From Salinivirgaceae bacterium (GTDB lineage Bacteria > Bacteroidota > Bacteroidia > Bacteroidales > SZUA-534): a stretch of DNA of 59,818 bases. The translations under genes and the position numbers were made by a program. Under the pieces are notes generated by a model. The model was not told the DNA's origin. It searched no databases and was given only the letters and a program-made list of their open reading frames with translations. The DNA lies in assembly GCA_017645945.1 (NCBI GenBank), contig JAGCNL010000068.1, positions 1-59,818 of the forward strand, given 5' to 3'. Below are positions 7,605 through 17,384 of this stretch, piece after piece (within the stretch, counting starts at the first letter, position 1; every line of letters begins with the position of its first letter).

Positions 7605-8486
7605 ATGAAATTTAGAATACTGGTAACAGGAGCCAACGGCCAATTGGGCAACGAAATCCGCGATTTGTCGGCCAAGTACACTGATTATGAATATGTGTTT
7701 ACCGATGTGGCAGAGTTGGACATTACAAGCGTCGATGCGCTCAACGATTTCTTTCAGAAGAACGGCAAGTTCGATTTCCTGATTAACTGCGCCGCCTACA
7801 CTGCTGTCGATGCTGCGGAAAGCAATCAGGAGCTTGCTTTCAAACTGAACACCACAGCAGTGGATATGCTGGTTGAGATGGCTGGCAAATACGGTTTCTT
7901 CCTTGTTCAGATTTCCACCGATTATGTATTCGACGGCGAGAAGAACCGCCCCTACGACGAGGAGGATGTGCCGATTCCGAGTTCGGTTTACGGCAAGACC
8001 AAAAGCGATGCCGAGCATCTGATTCTCTATTCCGACATCAACGCCATTGTCATACGAACTGCCTGGCTTTATTCAACTTACGGAAAGAATTTTGTGAAGT
8101 CGATGATAAAATACGGCACCGAGCGCGATGAGCTGAACGTGGTGTTCGACCAAGTGGGAACGCCAACCTACGCTTACGATTTGGCCGATGCCATTCTGCA
8201 GATTCTTCCGCAGTTGCAGGCCATGCCGAAACCTTACACCGACCTTTTCCACTACACCAACGAAGGCGTGTGCAGTTGGTACGATTTCACGCAGCACATT
8301 CTCCGTCACGAAAACATTGATTGTAAGGTGAATCCAATCCGCAGCGAGCAATACCCGACACCGGCAAAGCGCCCGGCATTCTCGGTGCTCGACAAGTCGA
8401 AAATCAAGAACAAATTCAATATCACCATTCCTTATTGGACTGACAGTCTTGATGTTATGTTGAATAAGTTAAAAGAAAGAGAGTAA
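7605..8486 (+). CDS. rfbD: dTDP-4-dehydrorhamnose reductase
   Basis: Reduces dTDP-4-keto-L-rhamnose to dTDP-L-rhamnose with NAD(P)H, the last step of the rhamnose donor pathway for surface polysaccharide. The 293-residue SDR protein shows the nucleotide-binding GANGQLG (9-15), NCAAYTAVD, STDYVFDG (104-111) and the catalytic YGKTK (Y129, K133). The length is typical. The other rfb genes are not adjacent, and the next gene is a phosphohexomutase, so this may be a sugar-nucleotide supply pair separated by a repeat tract. Confidence 0.93.
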   Translation: MKFRILVTGANGQLGNEIRDLSAKYTDYEYVFTDVAELDITSVDALNDFFQKNGKFDFLINCAAYTAVDAAESNQELAFKLNTTAVDMLVEMAGKYGFFLVQISTDYVFDGEKNRPYDEEDVPIPSSVYGKTKSDAEHLILYSDINAIVIRTAWLYSTYGKNFVKSMIKYGTERDELNVVFDQVGTPTYAYDLADAILQILPQLQAMPKPYTDLFHYTNEGVCSWYDFTQHILRHENIDCKVNPIRSEQYPTPAKRPAFSVLDKSKIKNKFNITIPYWTDSLDVMLNKLKERE

Positions 8487-8489
8487 TTA

Positions 8490-8650
8490 TAAGAAGGTTG
8501 AAAATGTTTGGAGAGTTGAGAAAAGTTTAGAACGTTTAGAAACTAAACCTTCTAAACTGCGAAGCGCTCAACTTTCAACCCGTTAAACAGCGAAGCGTTT
8601 CAACCCGTTAAACTTTAAACTAAACACTAAACGCTAAACATTTAAACATT
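8490..8650. repeat. GTTTAG ... CTAAAC inverted word tract
   Basis: Between rfbD and the mutase. The left half is rich in GGTTGAAAA/GTTTAGAA words and the right half in their complements (CTAAACCTTC, CAACCCGTTAAAC twice, TAAACACTAAACGCTAAAC), so the tract can fold into a long imperfect hairpin. AGCGAAGCG-type words are embedded. It may serve as a loose terminator, but no classic stem plus T-run is seen. Confidence 0.65.
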
Positions 8651-8656
8651 AATAAT

Positions 8657-10399
8657 ATGCAAGCAGATTTACTACAAACCGTGAAAGAGCGCGCACAAGC
8701 GTGGCTCAACACTGCGTCAATCGACGACGAGACGAAAAAACAAGTCAAGAATATGATGGAAAACGATGAGAATGAGCTCGTTGAGTCATTCTATCGCGAT
8801 TTGGAGTTCGGCACAGGCGGCTTGCGCGGAATTATGGGCGCCGGCACCAACCGAATGAACATCTACACCGTGGGAATGGCCACTCAGGGCTTGTGCAACT
8901 ACTTGCTGAAGCAGTTTGCAGGCAAGGAGATAAAGGTTGCTCTGGCTCACGACAGCCGCAACAACGGCCGCACCTTCTGCGAGGCTGCAGCACGCATCTT
9001 CGTGGCAAACGGCATCAAGGTTTATCTGTTCGATTCTCTGCGCCCGACACCTGAACTTTCGTTCGCAATCCGTTATCTGGGCTGCCAGAGCGGTGTTGTT
9101 GTAACTGCATCGCACAACCCGAAGGAGTACAACGGTTACAAGGTTTACTGGGACGACGGAGCGCAAATCATCGCACCGCACGATACCAATATTATAAATG
9201 AAGTGCAGAAAATCACTTCGGTCGATGAGGTGAAATGGGGCAAGGGCAACGACGGCATAACCATTATCGGCGACGATGTCGACAAACCGTATCTTGAGCG
9301 CATCAAGGCACTTACGCTGTCGCCCGAGATTATTGCCAAACACAAGGATATGAAGATTGTCTACACCCCGATTCACGGAACGGGCGTGCGCCTTGTGCCT
9401 GCAAGCTTGAAAAACTACGGCTTCGAGAATATCATCCACGTTGATGCACAGGATGTTAGCGACGGCAACTTCCCGACAGTGAAATCGCCGAACCCCGAGG
9501 AGCCGGCCGCAATGGCAATGGCCATCGAGAAGGCAAAAGAAACTGGCGCCGAGCTTGTTATCGCCACCGACCCCGATGCCGACCGCGTTGGTATCGCAGC
9601 CAAAAACAACAAGGGCGAGTTCGAGTTGCTGAACGGCAACCAGACTGGCTCAATTCTCATCTACTACCTTTTGAACAAGTGGAAAGAGAATGGCAAACTG
9701 AAAGGTAAAGAGTTTATTGTCAAGACAATAGTAACAACCGAGTTGCTGGCAGCAATGGCCAAGGACTTCGGCGTTGAGTACTACGATGTGCTCACCGGCT
9801 TCAAGTTCATTGCCGACGCCATCAAACGCAACGAGGGCAAGAAACAGTTCATTGGCGGTGGCGAGGAATCGTATGGCTACCTTTGCGGCGATTTCGTTCG
9901 CGACAAGGATGCTGTGATGTCATCATCGCTGATTGCAGAGGCTGCCGCTTGGGCGTTCAGCCAAGGCAAGTCGCTGTTCGACCTGCTGGCCGAAATCTAT
10001 ATGCGCTACGGCTTCTACCGCGAGAAACTCGTGAACCTCGTGAAGAAAGGCAAATCGGGCGCCGAGGAGATTCAGCAGATGATGACCGACTTCCGCAGCA
10101 ACCCGCCGAAGCAGATTGCAGGCGCCGAAGTGGTCTGCATCAAAGACTACAAGCTTGGCAAATCGGTTGATTTGAAGACCAAAGCCGAAACTGAAATCAC
10201 TCTGCCGAAATCTAACGTTCTTCAGTTCATCACCGCCGACGGCACCATCATTTCTGTTCGTCCGTCGGGAACCGAACCGAAAATCAAGTTCTACATCGGC
10301 ACAAAGATGCCGCTTGAGAAAGCATCAGATTATCAGGTTGTTTTCGGCAAGCTGAACGACAAGATTGCAAATATTTGCAGCGATTTGAAGCTGGTGTGA
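8657..10399 (+). CDS. Phosphoglucomutase/phosphomannomutase family (alpha-D-phosphohexomutase)
   Basis: Interconverts hexose 1- and 6-phosphates. All four family loops are present in the 580-residue protein: the phosphoserine loop TASHNP (150-155, active Ser152), the Mg2+ loop DPDADR (305-310), the sugar-binding GGGEESYG (400-407) and the phosphate-binding RPSGTEPK (535-542). The length fits the long PgcA-type branch, which usually acts on glucose phosphates; substrate choice cannot be read from sequence alone. It follows rfbD on the same strand after 170 bp of repeat. It likely supplies glucose-1-phosphate for sugar nucleotides and glycogen. Confidence 0.93.
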   Translation: MQADLLQTVKERAQAWLNTASIDDETKKQVKNMMENDENELVESFYRDLEFGTGGLRGIMGAGTNRMNIYTVGMATQGLCNYLLKQFAGKEIKVALAHDSRNNGRTFCEAAARIFVANGIKVYLFDSLRPTPELSFAIRYLGCQSGVVVTASHNPKEYNGYKVYWDDGAQIIAPHDTNIINEVQKITSVDEVKWGKGNDGITIIGDDVDKPYLERIKALTLSPEIIAKHKDMKIVYTPIHGTGVRLVPASLKNYGFENIIHVDAQDVSDGNFPTVKSPNPEEPAAMAMAIEKAKETGAELVIATDPDADRVGIAAKNNKGEFELLNGNQTGSILIYYLLNKWKENGKLKGKEFIVKTIVTTELLAAMAKDFGVEYYDVLTGFKFIADAIKRNEGKKQFIGGGEESYGYLCGDFVRDKDAVMSSSLIAEAAAWAFSQGKSLFDLLAEIYMRYGFYREKLVNLVKKGKSGAEEIQQMMTDFRSNPPKQIAGAEVVCIKDYKLGKSVDLKTKAETEITLPKSNVLQFITADGTIISVRPSGTEPKIKFYIGTKMPLEKASDYQVVFGKLNDKIANICSDLKLV

Positions 10400-10402
10400 G
10401 AA

Positions 10403-10475
10403 AAGGTAAGAGGTTAGAGGTAAGGGTTTAGAAATGAGGAACTAAACACTAAACTCTTCCCCCTAACCTTTAAAA
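10403..10475. repeat. GGTTAGAGG ... CCCTAACC inverted word tract
   Basis: Same word family as the other tracts. AGGTTAGAGGTAAGGGTTTAG in the left part faces CTAAACACTAAACTC and CCCCCTAACC in the right part, giving an imperfect hairpin after the mutase stop. It is followed by AT-rich DNA leading to the PfkB gene. Confidence 0.6.
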
Positions 10476-10547
10476 AATCGACCAATCGAAAAACAAAAAA
10501 TATAGCGATACGTAAAGCAGAATCGTTTTTAATAAAACTTTGGTGTT

Positions 10548-11465
10548 ATGATTTACACATTAGGCGAAATTGTACTGGACATCATCACCCGCGATTTCGA
10601 CAATATGAGAGCGAAACCGGGCGGCTCAATGCTGAACACCGCAATCACTTTAGGGCGGTTGGGAATGCCGGTGAACCACATCTCGTACCTGTCGTTCGAC
10701 CAGAACGGCCGGCTGATTCTCGATTTCTTGGCAAAGAACAAGGTTGGCGCCAACTACATCTACATGTCGGACGCCATTCGCACAAACCTGGCCTTTGCCC
10801 ATCTCGACAAGCAGAACAAGGCCCACTACACCTTCTACAAGGACGATTTGGACAATTACGCGCTGATGAAGTTCCCGAACATTCACCGCGGCGACGTGAT
10901 AATCTTCGGCTCGTTCTTCATTCTGAATAGCCGCGCCCACGATGTGCTCAAATCGTTCCTGCAAAAGGCCAAAGATAACGGCGCGTTCCTGGTTTACGAC
11001 CCGAATTTCCGCGCATCGGACAAGCCGCGCCTCAACGAGCTGATGCCGTACATCGAGAGTTGCGTGCGTCTGGCCCATCTGGTAAAGGGTTCCGACGAGG
11101 ATTTCGAGGTGATTTTCAAGACCACCGACAGCAGCGAAGTCTGGAGCAAGGTGAGCGAGCTGGGCGCTAAATCACTGATTGTGACTCGCGGAAAGAACGG
11201 TGCCGAAGAGTTCTCAATGCAGGGCAACACCCACATCAACGGCTGCGACATTGAGCCTGTGAGCACCATCGGCGCCGGCGACACTTTTACCGCCGGACTG
11301 GTTTACCAACTGTCGCAACTGTCACAGATTAAGAATGTTATCGATGGCACGCAGGTTGAATGGCTGCCAGTTCTGAAAACAGCCAATGAGTTTGCCGCAC
11401 AGGTTTGTATGAGCTACGAGAACTACCTGTCGTGGGATTTCATAAAGAACCTGAATGTACAGTAA
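10548..11465 (+). CDS. PfkB-family carbohydrate kinase
   Basis: Phosphorylates a sugar or nucleoside with ATP. The 305-residue protein has the N-terminal GG dipeptide (25-26, in AKPGGSMLN), the DPNFR segment (151-155) and the C-terminal anion-hole motif GAGDTF (242-247) with catalytic D245. It is closest in layout to fructokinase/ribokinase members, but the true substrate cannot be assigned. Its last 11 bp overlap the next gene, so the two are translationally coupled. Confidence 0.88.
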   Translation: MIYTLGEIVLDIITRDFDNMRAKPGGSMLNTAITLGRLGMPVNHISYLSFDQNGRLILDFLAKNKVGANYIYMSDAIRTNLAFAHLDKQNKAHYTFYKDDLDNYALMKFPNIHRGDVIIFGSFFILNSRAHDVLKSFLQKAKDNGAFLVYDPNFRASDKPRLNELMPYIESCVRLAHLVKGSDEDFEVIFKTTDSSEVWSKVSELGAKSLIVTRGKNGAEEFSMQGNTHINGCDIEPVSTIGAGDTFTAGLVYQLSQLSQIKNVIDGTQVEWLPVLKTANEFAAQVCMSYENYLSWDFIKNLNVQ

Positions 11466-11925
11466 AGACGAGGCCAAACAACTGATGACCGATTTCTGGA
11501 ACGGCTTCTCGAACTACAGCCGCTGCCAGTCGGTCAAGTTGGGGCGGCCAGTCGAATGGATGCTGTACAAAACCGGAATCAAGGGCCTCGAGCTCAAGTT
11601 CGACCTCGACTGCAAGTGGATTCGCTCAGTGATTGAGGTGAACGCCCGCAGCGAGACCCGACGAACCGAAATCTACAACGAGTTGCGCCGTTACGCGCCG
11701 ATACTCGAAACCAGCCTGCCCTCTCCCCTGCACTGGACTGAAAACCATCTGCTTGCAACCGGCAAGCCTGTTATGCGCGCCTTCTGCGAGCGCACTGACC
11801 TTAACTTCCACAACCGCGCCACCTGGCCCGAAATGTTTGAGTTCATGTTCAGCACAATGCTGCCCTTGCAAGACAATTTCAGCGATATTTTGCCTGTTCT
11901 GGAGGAGAAGTTTAAATATTGTTAA
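11455..11925 (+). CDS. DUF4268 protein
   Basis: A 156-residue soluble protein of the DUF4268 family, common in Bacteroidetes. Marks are the start YSKDEAKQLMTDFWNGF, the central LYKTGIKGLELKFDLD and HNRATWPEMFEFM near the end. Some DUF4268 domains are found with nuclease-like proteins, but no catalytic motif is visible here. The ATG lies inside the end of the PfkB gene (11-bp overlap, different frame), so expression is tied to that kinase. The function is unknown. Confidence 0.75.
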   Translation: MYSKDEAKQLMTDFWNGFSNYSRCQSVKLGRPVEWMLYKTGIKGLELKFDLDCKWIRSVIEVNARSETRRTEIYNELRRYAPILETSLPSPLHWTENHLLATGKPVMRAFCERTDLNFHNRATWPEMFEFMFSTMLPLQDNFSDILPVLEEKFKYC

Positions 11926-11974
11926 TCGGTTATAGGTGAGATGTTTAGTAGTAAGTAAGGTTTAAATTTGTAGG

Positions 11975-12040
11975 CTATGCTCGTAATTCATAATTCGTCA
12001 TTCGTAATTAAAAAATCCTAATTCCTAAATCCTAACTAAA
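11975..12040. repeat. AATTCGTAATTC / CCTAAATCC tract
   Basis: Short degenerate words (CGTAATTCATAATTCG, TCCTAATTCCTAAATCC) just before the helicase start. This is another variant of the intergenic word tracts. Confidence 0.5.
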
Positions 12041-12042
12041 AA

Positions 12043-14505
12043 ATGGATTACGCCGACAACCCGCAACTGCAATTAGCATACGATTTTGTCCAATACACCA
12101 ACCGCAACGTGTTTCTGACGGGGCGGGCCGGAACGGGCAAAACCACCTTCTTGAAGCGCATCAAGCAGCTGACTCCCAAGCGGATGGTGGTGCTTGCGCC
12201 CACGGGTGTGGCGGCCATCAATGCCGGCGGAATGACCATTCACTCATTCTTCCAACTGCCGTTCGGACCGTTTCTGCCAGGTTACGCGCAGGCCGAAGGC
12301 GGCAAAAACAAATACAAGTTCAGCAAGCGCAAGATTGACATTATCCGCACGCTCGATTTGCTGGTGATTGACGAGATTTCGATGGTCAGGGCCGATTTGC
12401 TCGATGCCATCGACGATGTGCTGCGCCGCTATCGGAGCAACCAGAAACCATTCGGCGGCGTGCAGCTGCTGATGATTGGCGACTTGCACCAGTTGGCTCC
12501 CGTGGTCAAGGACGACGAGTGGGATTTGCTGCGCGACAGCTACCCCACAATGTACTTTTTCGGCAGCAACGCCCTGCGCCAGACCGATTACGTGGTTATC
12601 GAACTCAAGCAGATTTACCGCCAGACGAGCCAACACTTCATCGACATTCTGAACCGCGTGCGCAACAACACCGCCGATGCCGCTGTTTTTGCCGAACTCG
12701 ACAAACGCTATCAGCCTGATTTCGAGCCGAAAGACAAAGACGGTTACATAACGCTCACCACCCACAACTTTCAGTCGAACGACATAAACCAGAGCAAACT
12801 CAAGAAACTGAAAAGCAAGCTGGTGAAGTTCGAGGCTGAAATCAGCGGGAACTTCCCCGAGCAGATGTATCCAACTGAATATCAACTGGAACTGAAAGAG
12901 GGCGCACAGGTGATGTTCGTGAAAAACGACCCGTCGCCCGAAAAGCGTTTCTATAACGGCAAAATCGGACGCATTGTCAACATTGAGGACGACAAGGTGT
13001 ACGTGGATTGTGGCGGCAACGAAGAAACCATTGAGGTTGTGCCCGCTGAATGGCAGAACGCGTCGTACAAAATCGACGAGCAGACAAAGGAAATCACTGA
13101 GGTTGTGGACGGTACGTTCCGTCAGTACCCACTCAAACTGGCATGGGCCATCACCATTCACAAGAGCCAGGGCCTGACTTTCGACCGCGTGATTATCGAT
13201 GCGGCGCAAGCCTTCTCGCACGGGCAGGTGTACGTGGCTTTGAGCCGATGCCGCACGCTCGAGGGCATTGTGCTCTCGTCGAGGTTGGGCGGCAGTTGCC
13301 TGATTGGTGATGAACAAGTTACGCGCTTCAACCGCGAGGCCGAGCAATCTGTGGTCGACCAGACGGTGCTCAACCAGTCGAAGGTTAGCTACGAGGCCAG
13401 CCTCATCGGTGATTTGTTCGACTGCACCGAAATCCACCACGAGATGCAGCGGCTCAATCGTATCTTGCTGAAAAACAACGGCGTTTTGATTGGCAATCCA
13501 GCCGATAAACTTGCACCCGTTCTACCGCGAATCAATGCAGAAATCCTGACCGTTGCCGACAATTTCGGCCGTCAGGTTGCGCAGATAATCGGCGATGGCG
13601 TTGAAGGAAACAGCCATCTGCAAGAGCGCATTGGCAAGGGCTGCGACTATTTTGTACCGAAAATCGAGGAGCTGGTCGATGGGGCACTCGAAGGCCTGAC
13701 CATCACAACCGACAACTCCGAAGTTGAGGACGAAGCCAACGATTCGTTGAAAAAACTTCGCGACCTGACGCTCCGCAAAAAGCACTGTCTGAACACAATG
13801 AAAGATGGTTTCGAAGTGCAGAAATATCTGAAAACAAGAGCATTATCAGTACTGACCGACCTTAAGCCAAAGAAAGAGAAAAGCAAGACCGATAACGGCG
13901 CGGAAAACATTGCGAACGCAAAATTGTTTATGAACCTGCGGCTATGGCGCAACCTCAAGGCCGAAGATATGAACGTGCCCGCCTACGCGATTCTGCAGCA
14001 GAAGGCACTGGTGGGCATAGCGGAGACTTTGCCCGAAACCCTTGTCGCCCTGACCAAGGTGAAAGGTGTGGGCAAAACCATCGCACGCCGCTATGGCGCT
14101 GATATCCTTGATATTGTGCGTAAGTACAAGAAAGACAACGGAATGCCCGTTGATGGAAATATTTTCGATGATTTGGACGATTTGGAAAAGCCCGTTAAAG
14201 CTCCGAAGGTTGATACAAAGGAAGTTACACGCAATATGTTTATCAACGACGGCTTGACGGTTGAGCAGATTGCCAAGCGGCGCGGACTGGTGATTTCCAC
14301 CATCATCAGCCACCTCTGCCCCTATGTCGCGCAAGGCGAAATCGAGCCCACCGACATAATGGAAACCGAACACGTCGAAACCATTGCCAACTACTTGAAA
14401 AACAACCCCAAGCAAAGCCTGACGACAGTCCGCGAGGCTCTTAACAATGAATTCTCTTACGACGAGATTCGGCTTGTTATGGCATGGGTAAGGCACGAGC
14501 CATAA
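12043..14505 (+). CDS. Pif1/RecD-like AAA helicase with HRDC and C-terminal HTH_40
   Basis: An ATP-dependent DNA helicase of 820 residues. Walker A is GRAGTGKTT (27-35) and Walker B is VIDEIS (108-113). A UvrD/Pif1-type C-terminal motor motif (TIHKSQGLTFDRVIIDA, then VYVALSRCRTLEGI) follows near residues 370-410. Past residue 600 come an HRDC-like segment (ALTKVKGVGKTIARRYG) and a helix-turn-helix of the HTH_40 type (DGLTVEQIAKRRGLVISTII). The combination is common in Bacteroidetes and suggests a role in replication-fork or repair processing. It is monocistronic and convergent with rpoD. Confidence 0.9.
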   Translation: MDYADNPQLQLAYDFVQYTNRNVFLTGRAGTGKTTFLKRIKQLTPKRMVVLAPTGVAAINAGGMTIHSFFQLPFGPFLPGYAQAEGGKNKYKFSKRKIDIIRTLDLLVIDEISMVRADLLDAIDDVLRRYRSNQKPFGGVQLLMIGDLHQLAPVVKDDEWDLLRDSYPTMYFFGSNALRQTDYVVIELKQIYRQTSQHFIDILNRVRNNTADAAVFAELDKRYQPDFEPKDKDGYITLTTHNFQSNDINQSKLKKLKSKLVKFEAEISGNFPEQMYPTEYQLELKEGAQVMFVKNDPSPEKRFYNGKIGRIVNIEDDKVYVDCGGNEETIEVVPAEWQNASYKIDEQTKEITEVVDGTFRQYPLKLAWAITIHKSQGLTFDRVIIDAAQAFSHGQVYVALSRCRTLEGIVLSSRLGGSCLIGDEQVTRFNREAEQSVVDQTVLNQSKVSYEASLIGDLFDCTEIHHEMQRLNRILLKNNGVLIGNPADKLAPVLPRINAEILTVADNFGRQVAQIIGDGVEGNSHLQERIGKGCDYFVPKIEELVDGALEGLTITTDNSEVEDEANDSLKKLRDLTLRKKHCLNTMKDGFEVQKYLKTRALSVLTDLKPKKEKSKTDNGAENIANAKLFMNLRLWRNLKAEDMNVPAYAILQQKALVGIAETLPETLVALTKVKGVGKTIARRYGADILDIVRKYKKDNGMPVDGNIFDDLDDLEKPVKAPKVDTKEVTRNMFINDGLTVEQIAKRRGLVISTIISHLCPYVAQGEIEPTDIMETEHVETIANYLKNNPKQSLTTVREALNNEFSYDEIRLVMAWVRHEP

Positions 14506-14547
14506 GCGACTTGGAATCAAATTCTGTTGTACGCTACATACAGGCAC

Positions 14548-14574
14548 AAAAAAACGGGTTCATTTCTGAACCCG
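14548..14574 (-). terminator. Intrinsic terminator of rpoD
   Basis: CGGGTTC - ATTTCT - GAACCCG followed on the minus strand by seven T, 22 bp below the rpoD stop. It also separates the convergent helicase gene. Confidence 0.85.
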
Positions 14575-14596
14575 CTTTCAATATTGCTATAACTGA

Positions 14597-15457
14597 TTAT
14601 CCCAGATAAGTCTTCAGCAGTTTGCTGCGCGATGTGTGGCGCAAGCGGCGGATGGCCTTCTCCTTGATTTGGCGCACACGCTCACGAGTCAGACCGAACT
14701 TCTCACCTATCTCCTCAAGAGTCATCTCCTGGCAGCCAATACCGAAGAACAAACGGATGATGTCGCGCTCGCGCTCGGTCAGAGTGGCCAGTGAGCGCTC
14801 AATCTCACGGCTCAACGACTCATTCATCAGCATATCGTCGGCAATCGGACTGTCTTTGTTCTCAAGCACATCAAGCAGGCTGTTATCCTCGCCCTCTACA
14901 AACGGTGCGTCAACTGATACGTGACGGCCCGAAACACGCAGAGTGTCAATGATTTTCTCTTTCGGAAGGTCCATCATTGCGGCCAGCTCCTCAGGCGACG
15001 GCACACGCTCGTTCTCCTGTTCAAATTTCGAATATGCCTTGTTGATTTTGTTCAGCGAACCCACTTGGTTAAGCGGCAAACGCACAATACGCGATTGCTC
15101 GGCCAGAGCCTGCAGAATCGACTGGCGAATCCACCACACTGCATACGATATGAATTTGAAACCACGTGTCTCATCGAATTTCTCAGCGGCCTTAATCAAG
15201 CCCAAGTTGCCCTCGTTAATCAAGTCAGGCAGGCTAAGACCCTGATTCTGATACTGTTTTGCAACCGACACCACAAATCGCAAGTTGGCTTTTGTAAGTT
15301 TCTCAAGCGCCAAACGGTCGCCTTTTCTGATTCGTTGTGCCAACTCAACTTCTTCCTCAACTGTAATAAGGTCCTCCTTACCAATCTCCTGCAGATATTT
15401 GTCCAACGACGCGCTCTCACGATTGGTAATAGACTTTGTAATTTTTAATTGTCTCAT
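14597..15457 (-). CDS. rpoD: Primary RNA polymerase sigma factor (Bacteroidetes SigA type)
   Basis: Directs RNA polymerase to housekeeping promoters. The 286-residue protein lacks the long acidic region 1.1, as is normal for Bacteroidetes primary sigma. It shows region 1.2 ([10 protein letters not shown]), region 2 ([20 protein letters not shown] and [13 protein letters not shown]), region 3, and the region 4 helix-turn-helix ([19 protein letters not shown]). This factor recognises the TAnnTTTG boxes listed in this table. Monocistronic, with a strong terminator at its 3' end. Confidence 0.96.
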   Translation of the reverse strand: MRQLKITKSITNRESASLDKYLQEIGKEDLITVEEEVELAQRIRKGDRLALEKLTKANLRFVVSVAKQYQNQGLSLPDLINEGNLGLIKAAEKFDETRGFKFISYAVWWIRQSILQALAEQSRIVRLPLNQVGSLNKINKAYSKFEQENERVPSPEELAAMMDLPKEKIIDTLRVSGRHVSVDAPFVEGEDNSLLDVLENKDSPIADDMLMNESLSREIERSLATLTERERDIIRLFFGIGCQEMTLEEIGEKFGLTRERVRQIKEKAIRRLRHTSRSKLLKTYLG

Positions 15458-15596
15458 TTATAATTATTTATCAAAGTGTTCTACTGGAATTCCGCTATCC
15501 CTTATGCGGAAACATCGCCTTTTTACGATTGACTATTGCTTTTGTTACAAATAATTTTATTTTTTTCGGCGGTTTCTGCATTTTTTAAATCGACTC

Positions 15597-15638
15597 AAAA
15601 ACAGAGCGGCGATTGGCTTGAAATGCCAACCGCCACTC
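15597..15638 (-). terminator. Intrinsic terminator of the HtrA gene
   Basis: Two 14-base arms (positions 15604-15617 and 15625-15638, pairing at 12 of 14) around a seven-base loop, with a run of five T on the minus strand just past the stem. It lies 80 bp below the HtrA stop codon. Confidence 0.65.
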
Positions 15639-15717
15639 TCCAACCAATACCAATTCAATTTATCATTTAATAACTTAAAAATTCACTATGTTTTCCCCTC
15701 AATTTATATGCCAAATT

Positions 15718-17142
15718 CTATATGCCGAACGCATAATATGACACTTTTCCATTCGGATAAACGCCCTCAACGTAGATGCCGCCCTTTGAGTTGTTCAAAA
15801 TAGATTTCAACTCTTCGGCTGAGCGCATCGGACGGCGGTTGACTGATGTGATGATGAAGCCCTCACGAATGCCTGCCTGTTTGAACTTGCCTTCGCCGAG
15901 CGATGTTATTTCAACGCCTCCGCGAATACGCAAGTTGCTGGCTGTCTGCGGATTTACAGTGCGGACATTTGCTCCAAGAATCTCCATTGATTCGCCCTGC
16001 ACCTGCAGCGATGTGCCGCCGTCGATGTTGCGCAGCGTGAGCATGACGTTTTTAGTCTTTTCGCCGTGAAGCACCGTCACGCTGATTTGCTGCCCCGGAC
16101 GGTAACGGCCAATCTGTTCTTGAAGTTCAGATACTTTGTTCACCTCCACATCGTTCACTTTCAGAATGACATCGCCCGCCTTGATTCCTGCTTCCTGAGC
16201 GGCACCGCCTTCGGCAACCGAACTAACGTACACGCCCTTCAGGCTTGTCACGCCGCTCTTTTGCGCCAATTCTGATGTCACCTCGTTGATGCTGATGCCA
16301 ATAAACGCGCGTTGCACCGTACCATATTCCATCAAATCCGACACAACCTTACGAGCAATACGCTCAGGCACCGCGAACGAATAGCCTGTAAATGAGCCAG
16401 TTGGACTGGCAATGGCGGTTATCACACCAACCAGCTCACCCGAAACATTGACAAGCGCACCTCCACTGTTGCCCGGATTCACCGCAGCATCAGTCTGGAT
16501 AAATGCCTCAATGGCAGTGTTTCTATTGTTAATGTTTATGTTACGTGCCTTTGCGCTGACAATTCCCGCAGTCACGGTCGAGGCAAGATTGAACGGGTTG
16601 CCAATGGCCAGAACCCACTCGCCCACTTTCAGATTGTCGGAATTGCCCCACGGGATGAACGGAAAATCGTCGCCCTCAATCTTAATCAGAGCAATATCTG
16701 TTGTCGGGTCGGCACCGATGACTTTTGCGGTAAAAGTGCGGTTGTCGTCAAGCGTAACTTCAAGAGCGTCAGCACCTTCAACCACATGATTATTAGTAAC
16801 GATGTAACCGTCGCGCGAGATAATCACACCACTACCCGACGCCACAACAGGCATCTCCTGCTGCTGATAGTTCGGCCGTCCGAAAAGGAAGTTGTATATC
16901 GGGTTTTCAGCCACAGAATACTGGCTGCGGATTTTAACGTGCACCACCGCATCGACCGTGGCACCTGCAGCAGCCGTAAAATCAACCATACCCGTGTAGC
17001 TCACCTGCATCGGGCGCGCGCCCCGCAAAGTACTGTCGTTCTGCACATAACGTATCTCTTTCTGCCCCATATTGCTGTAAATGGCGACAGAAACGGCCCC
17101 GCCCAAAACCGACGCAGCCAGAAGTATCAAAATCTTTTTCAT
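15718..17142 (-). CDS. htrA: Periplasmic HtrA/Deg-type serine protease
   Basis: Degrades or refolds misfolded envelope proteins. The 474-residue protein has an N-terminal membrane or signal segment (ILILLAASVLGGAVSVAIYS). Its trypsin-like domain carries the full triad: H119 (TNNHVV), D149 (TDIALIK) and S226 (GNSGG). Two PDZ-like regions follow (ISINEVTSE... AGIKAGDVILKVND, then the last about 90 residues ending AGIREGFIITSVN). The start at MKKILI was chosen because it begins the signal segment; the longer frame reaches 17229 without a better start. Divergent from the SiaB-like operon. Confidence 0.94.
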   Translation of the reverse strand: MKKILILLAASVLGGAVSVAIYSNMGQKEIRYVQNDSTLRGARPMQVSYTGMVDFTAAAGATVDAVVHVKIRSQYSVAENPIYNFLFGRPNYQQQEMPVVASGSGVIISRDGYIVTNNHVVEGADALEVTLDDNRTFTAKVIGADPTTDIALIKIEGDDFPFIPWGNSDNLKVGEWVLAIGNPFNLASTVTAGIVSAKARNININNRNTAIEAFIQTDAAVNPGNSGGALVNVSGELVGVITAIASPTGSFTGYSFAVPERIARKVVSDLMEYGTVQRAFIGISINEVTSELAQKSGVTSLKGVYVSSVAEGGAAQEAGIKAGDVILKVNDVEVNKVSELQEQIGRYRPGQQISVTVLHGEKTKNVMLTLRNIDGGTSLQVQGESMEILGANVRTVNPQTASNLRIRGGVEITSLGEGKFKQAGIREGFIITSVNRRPMRSAEELKSILNNSKGGIYVEGVYPNGKVSYYAFGI

Positions 17143-17384
17143 AACTGAATATTTTTTAAAAAACTTTATCAAAAAATACACCAATGCCGCTTCCGACATC
17201 TGGAAAACATGACAAAGAAACGACACCAAAATGAATTTGTTTTATTTTTTTCGGGGTTTAACTTTTTGTTAACACACTAAGAATGACATCGTTGTAAAAA
17301 AAGATAAGATTATGCAACAAATTGACATTTCTTTCTTTGATAAAAGGAAAAGATAAATTACTTTGGCAGAACAATTTTTAGGGA

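Noticed and set aside
12244..13440. A 398-codon open frame on the minus strand opposite the helicase gene
   Set aside because: It is antisense to a gene with clear helicase motifs, has no domain and arises from codon bias of the sense strand.
15604..15638. The inverted repeat as an operator in the rpoD upstream region
   Set aside because: Its position just below the HtrA stop and the T-run on the minus strand fit a terminator better.
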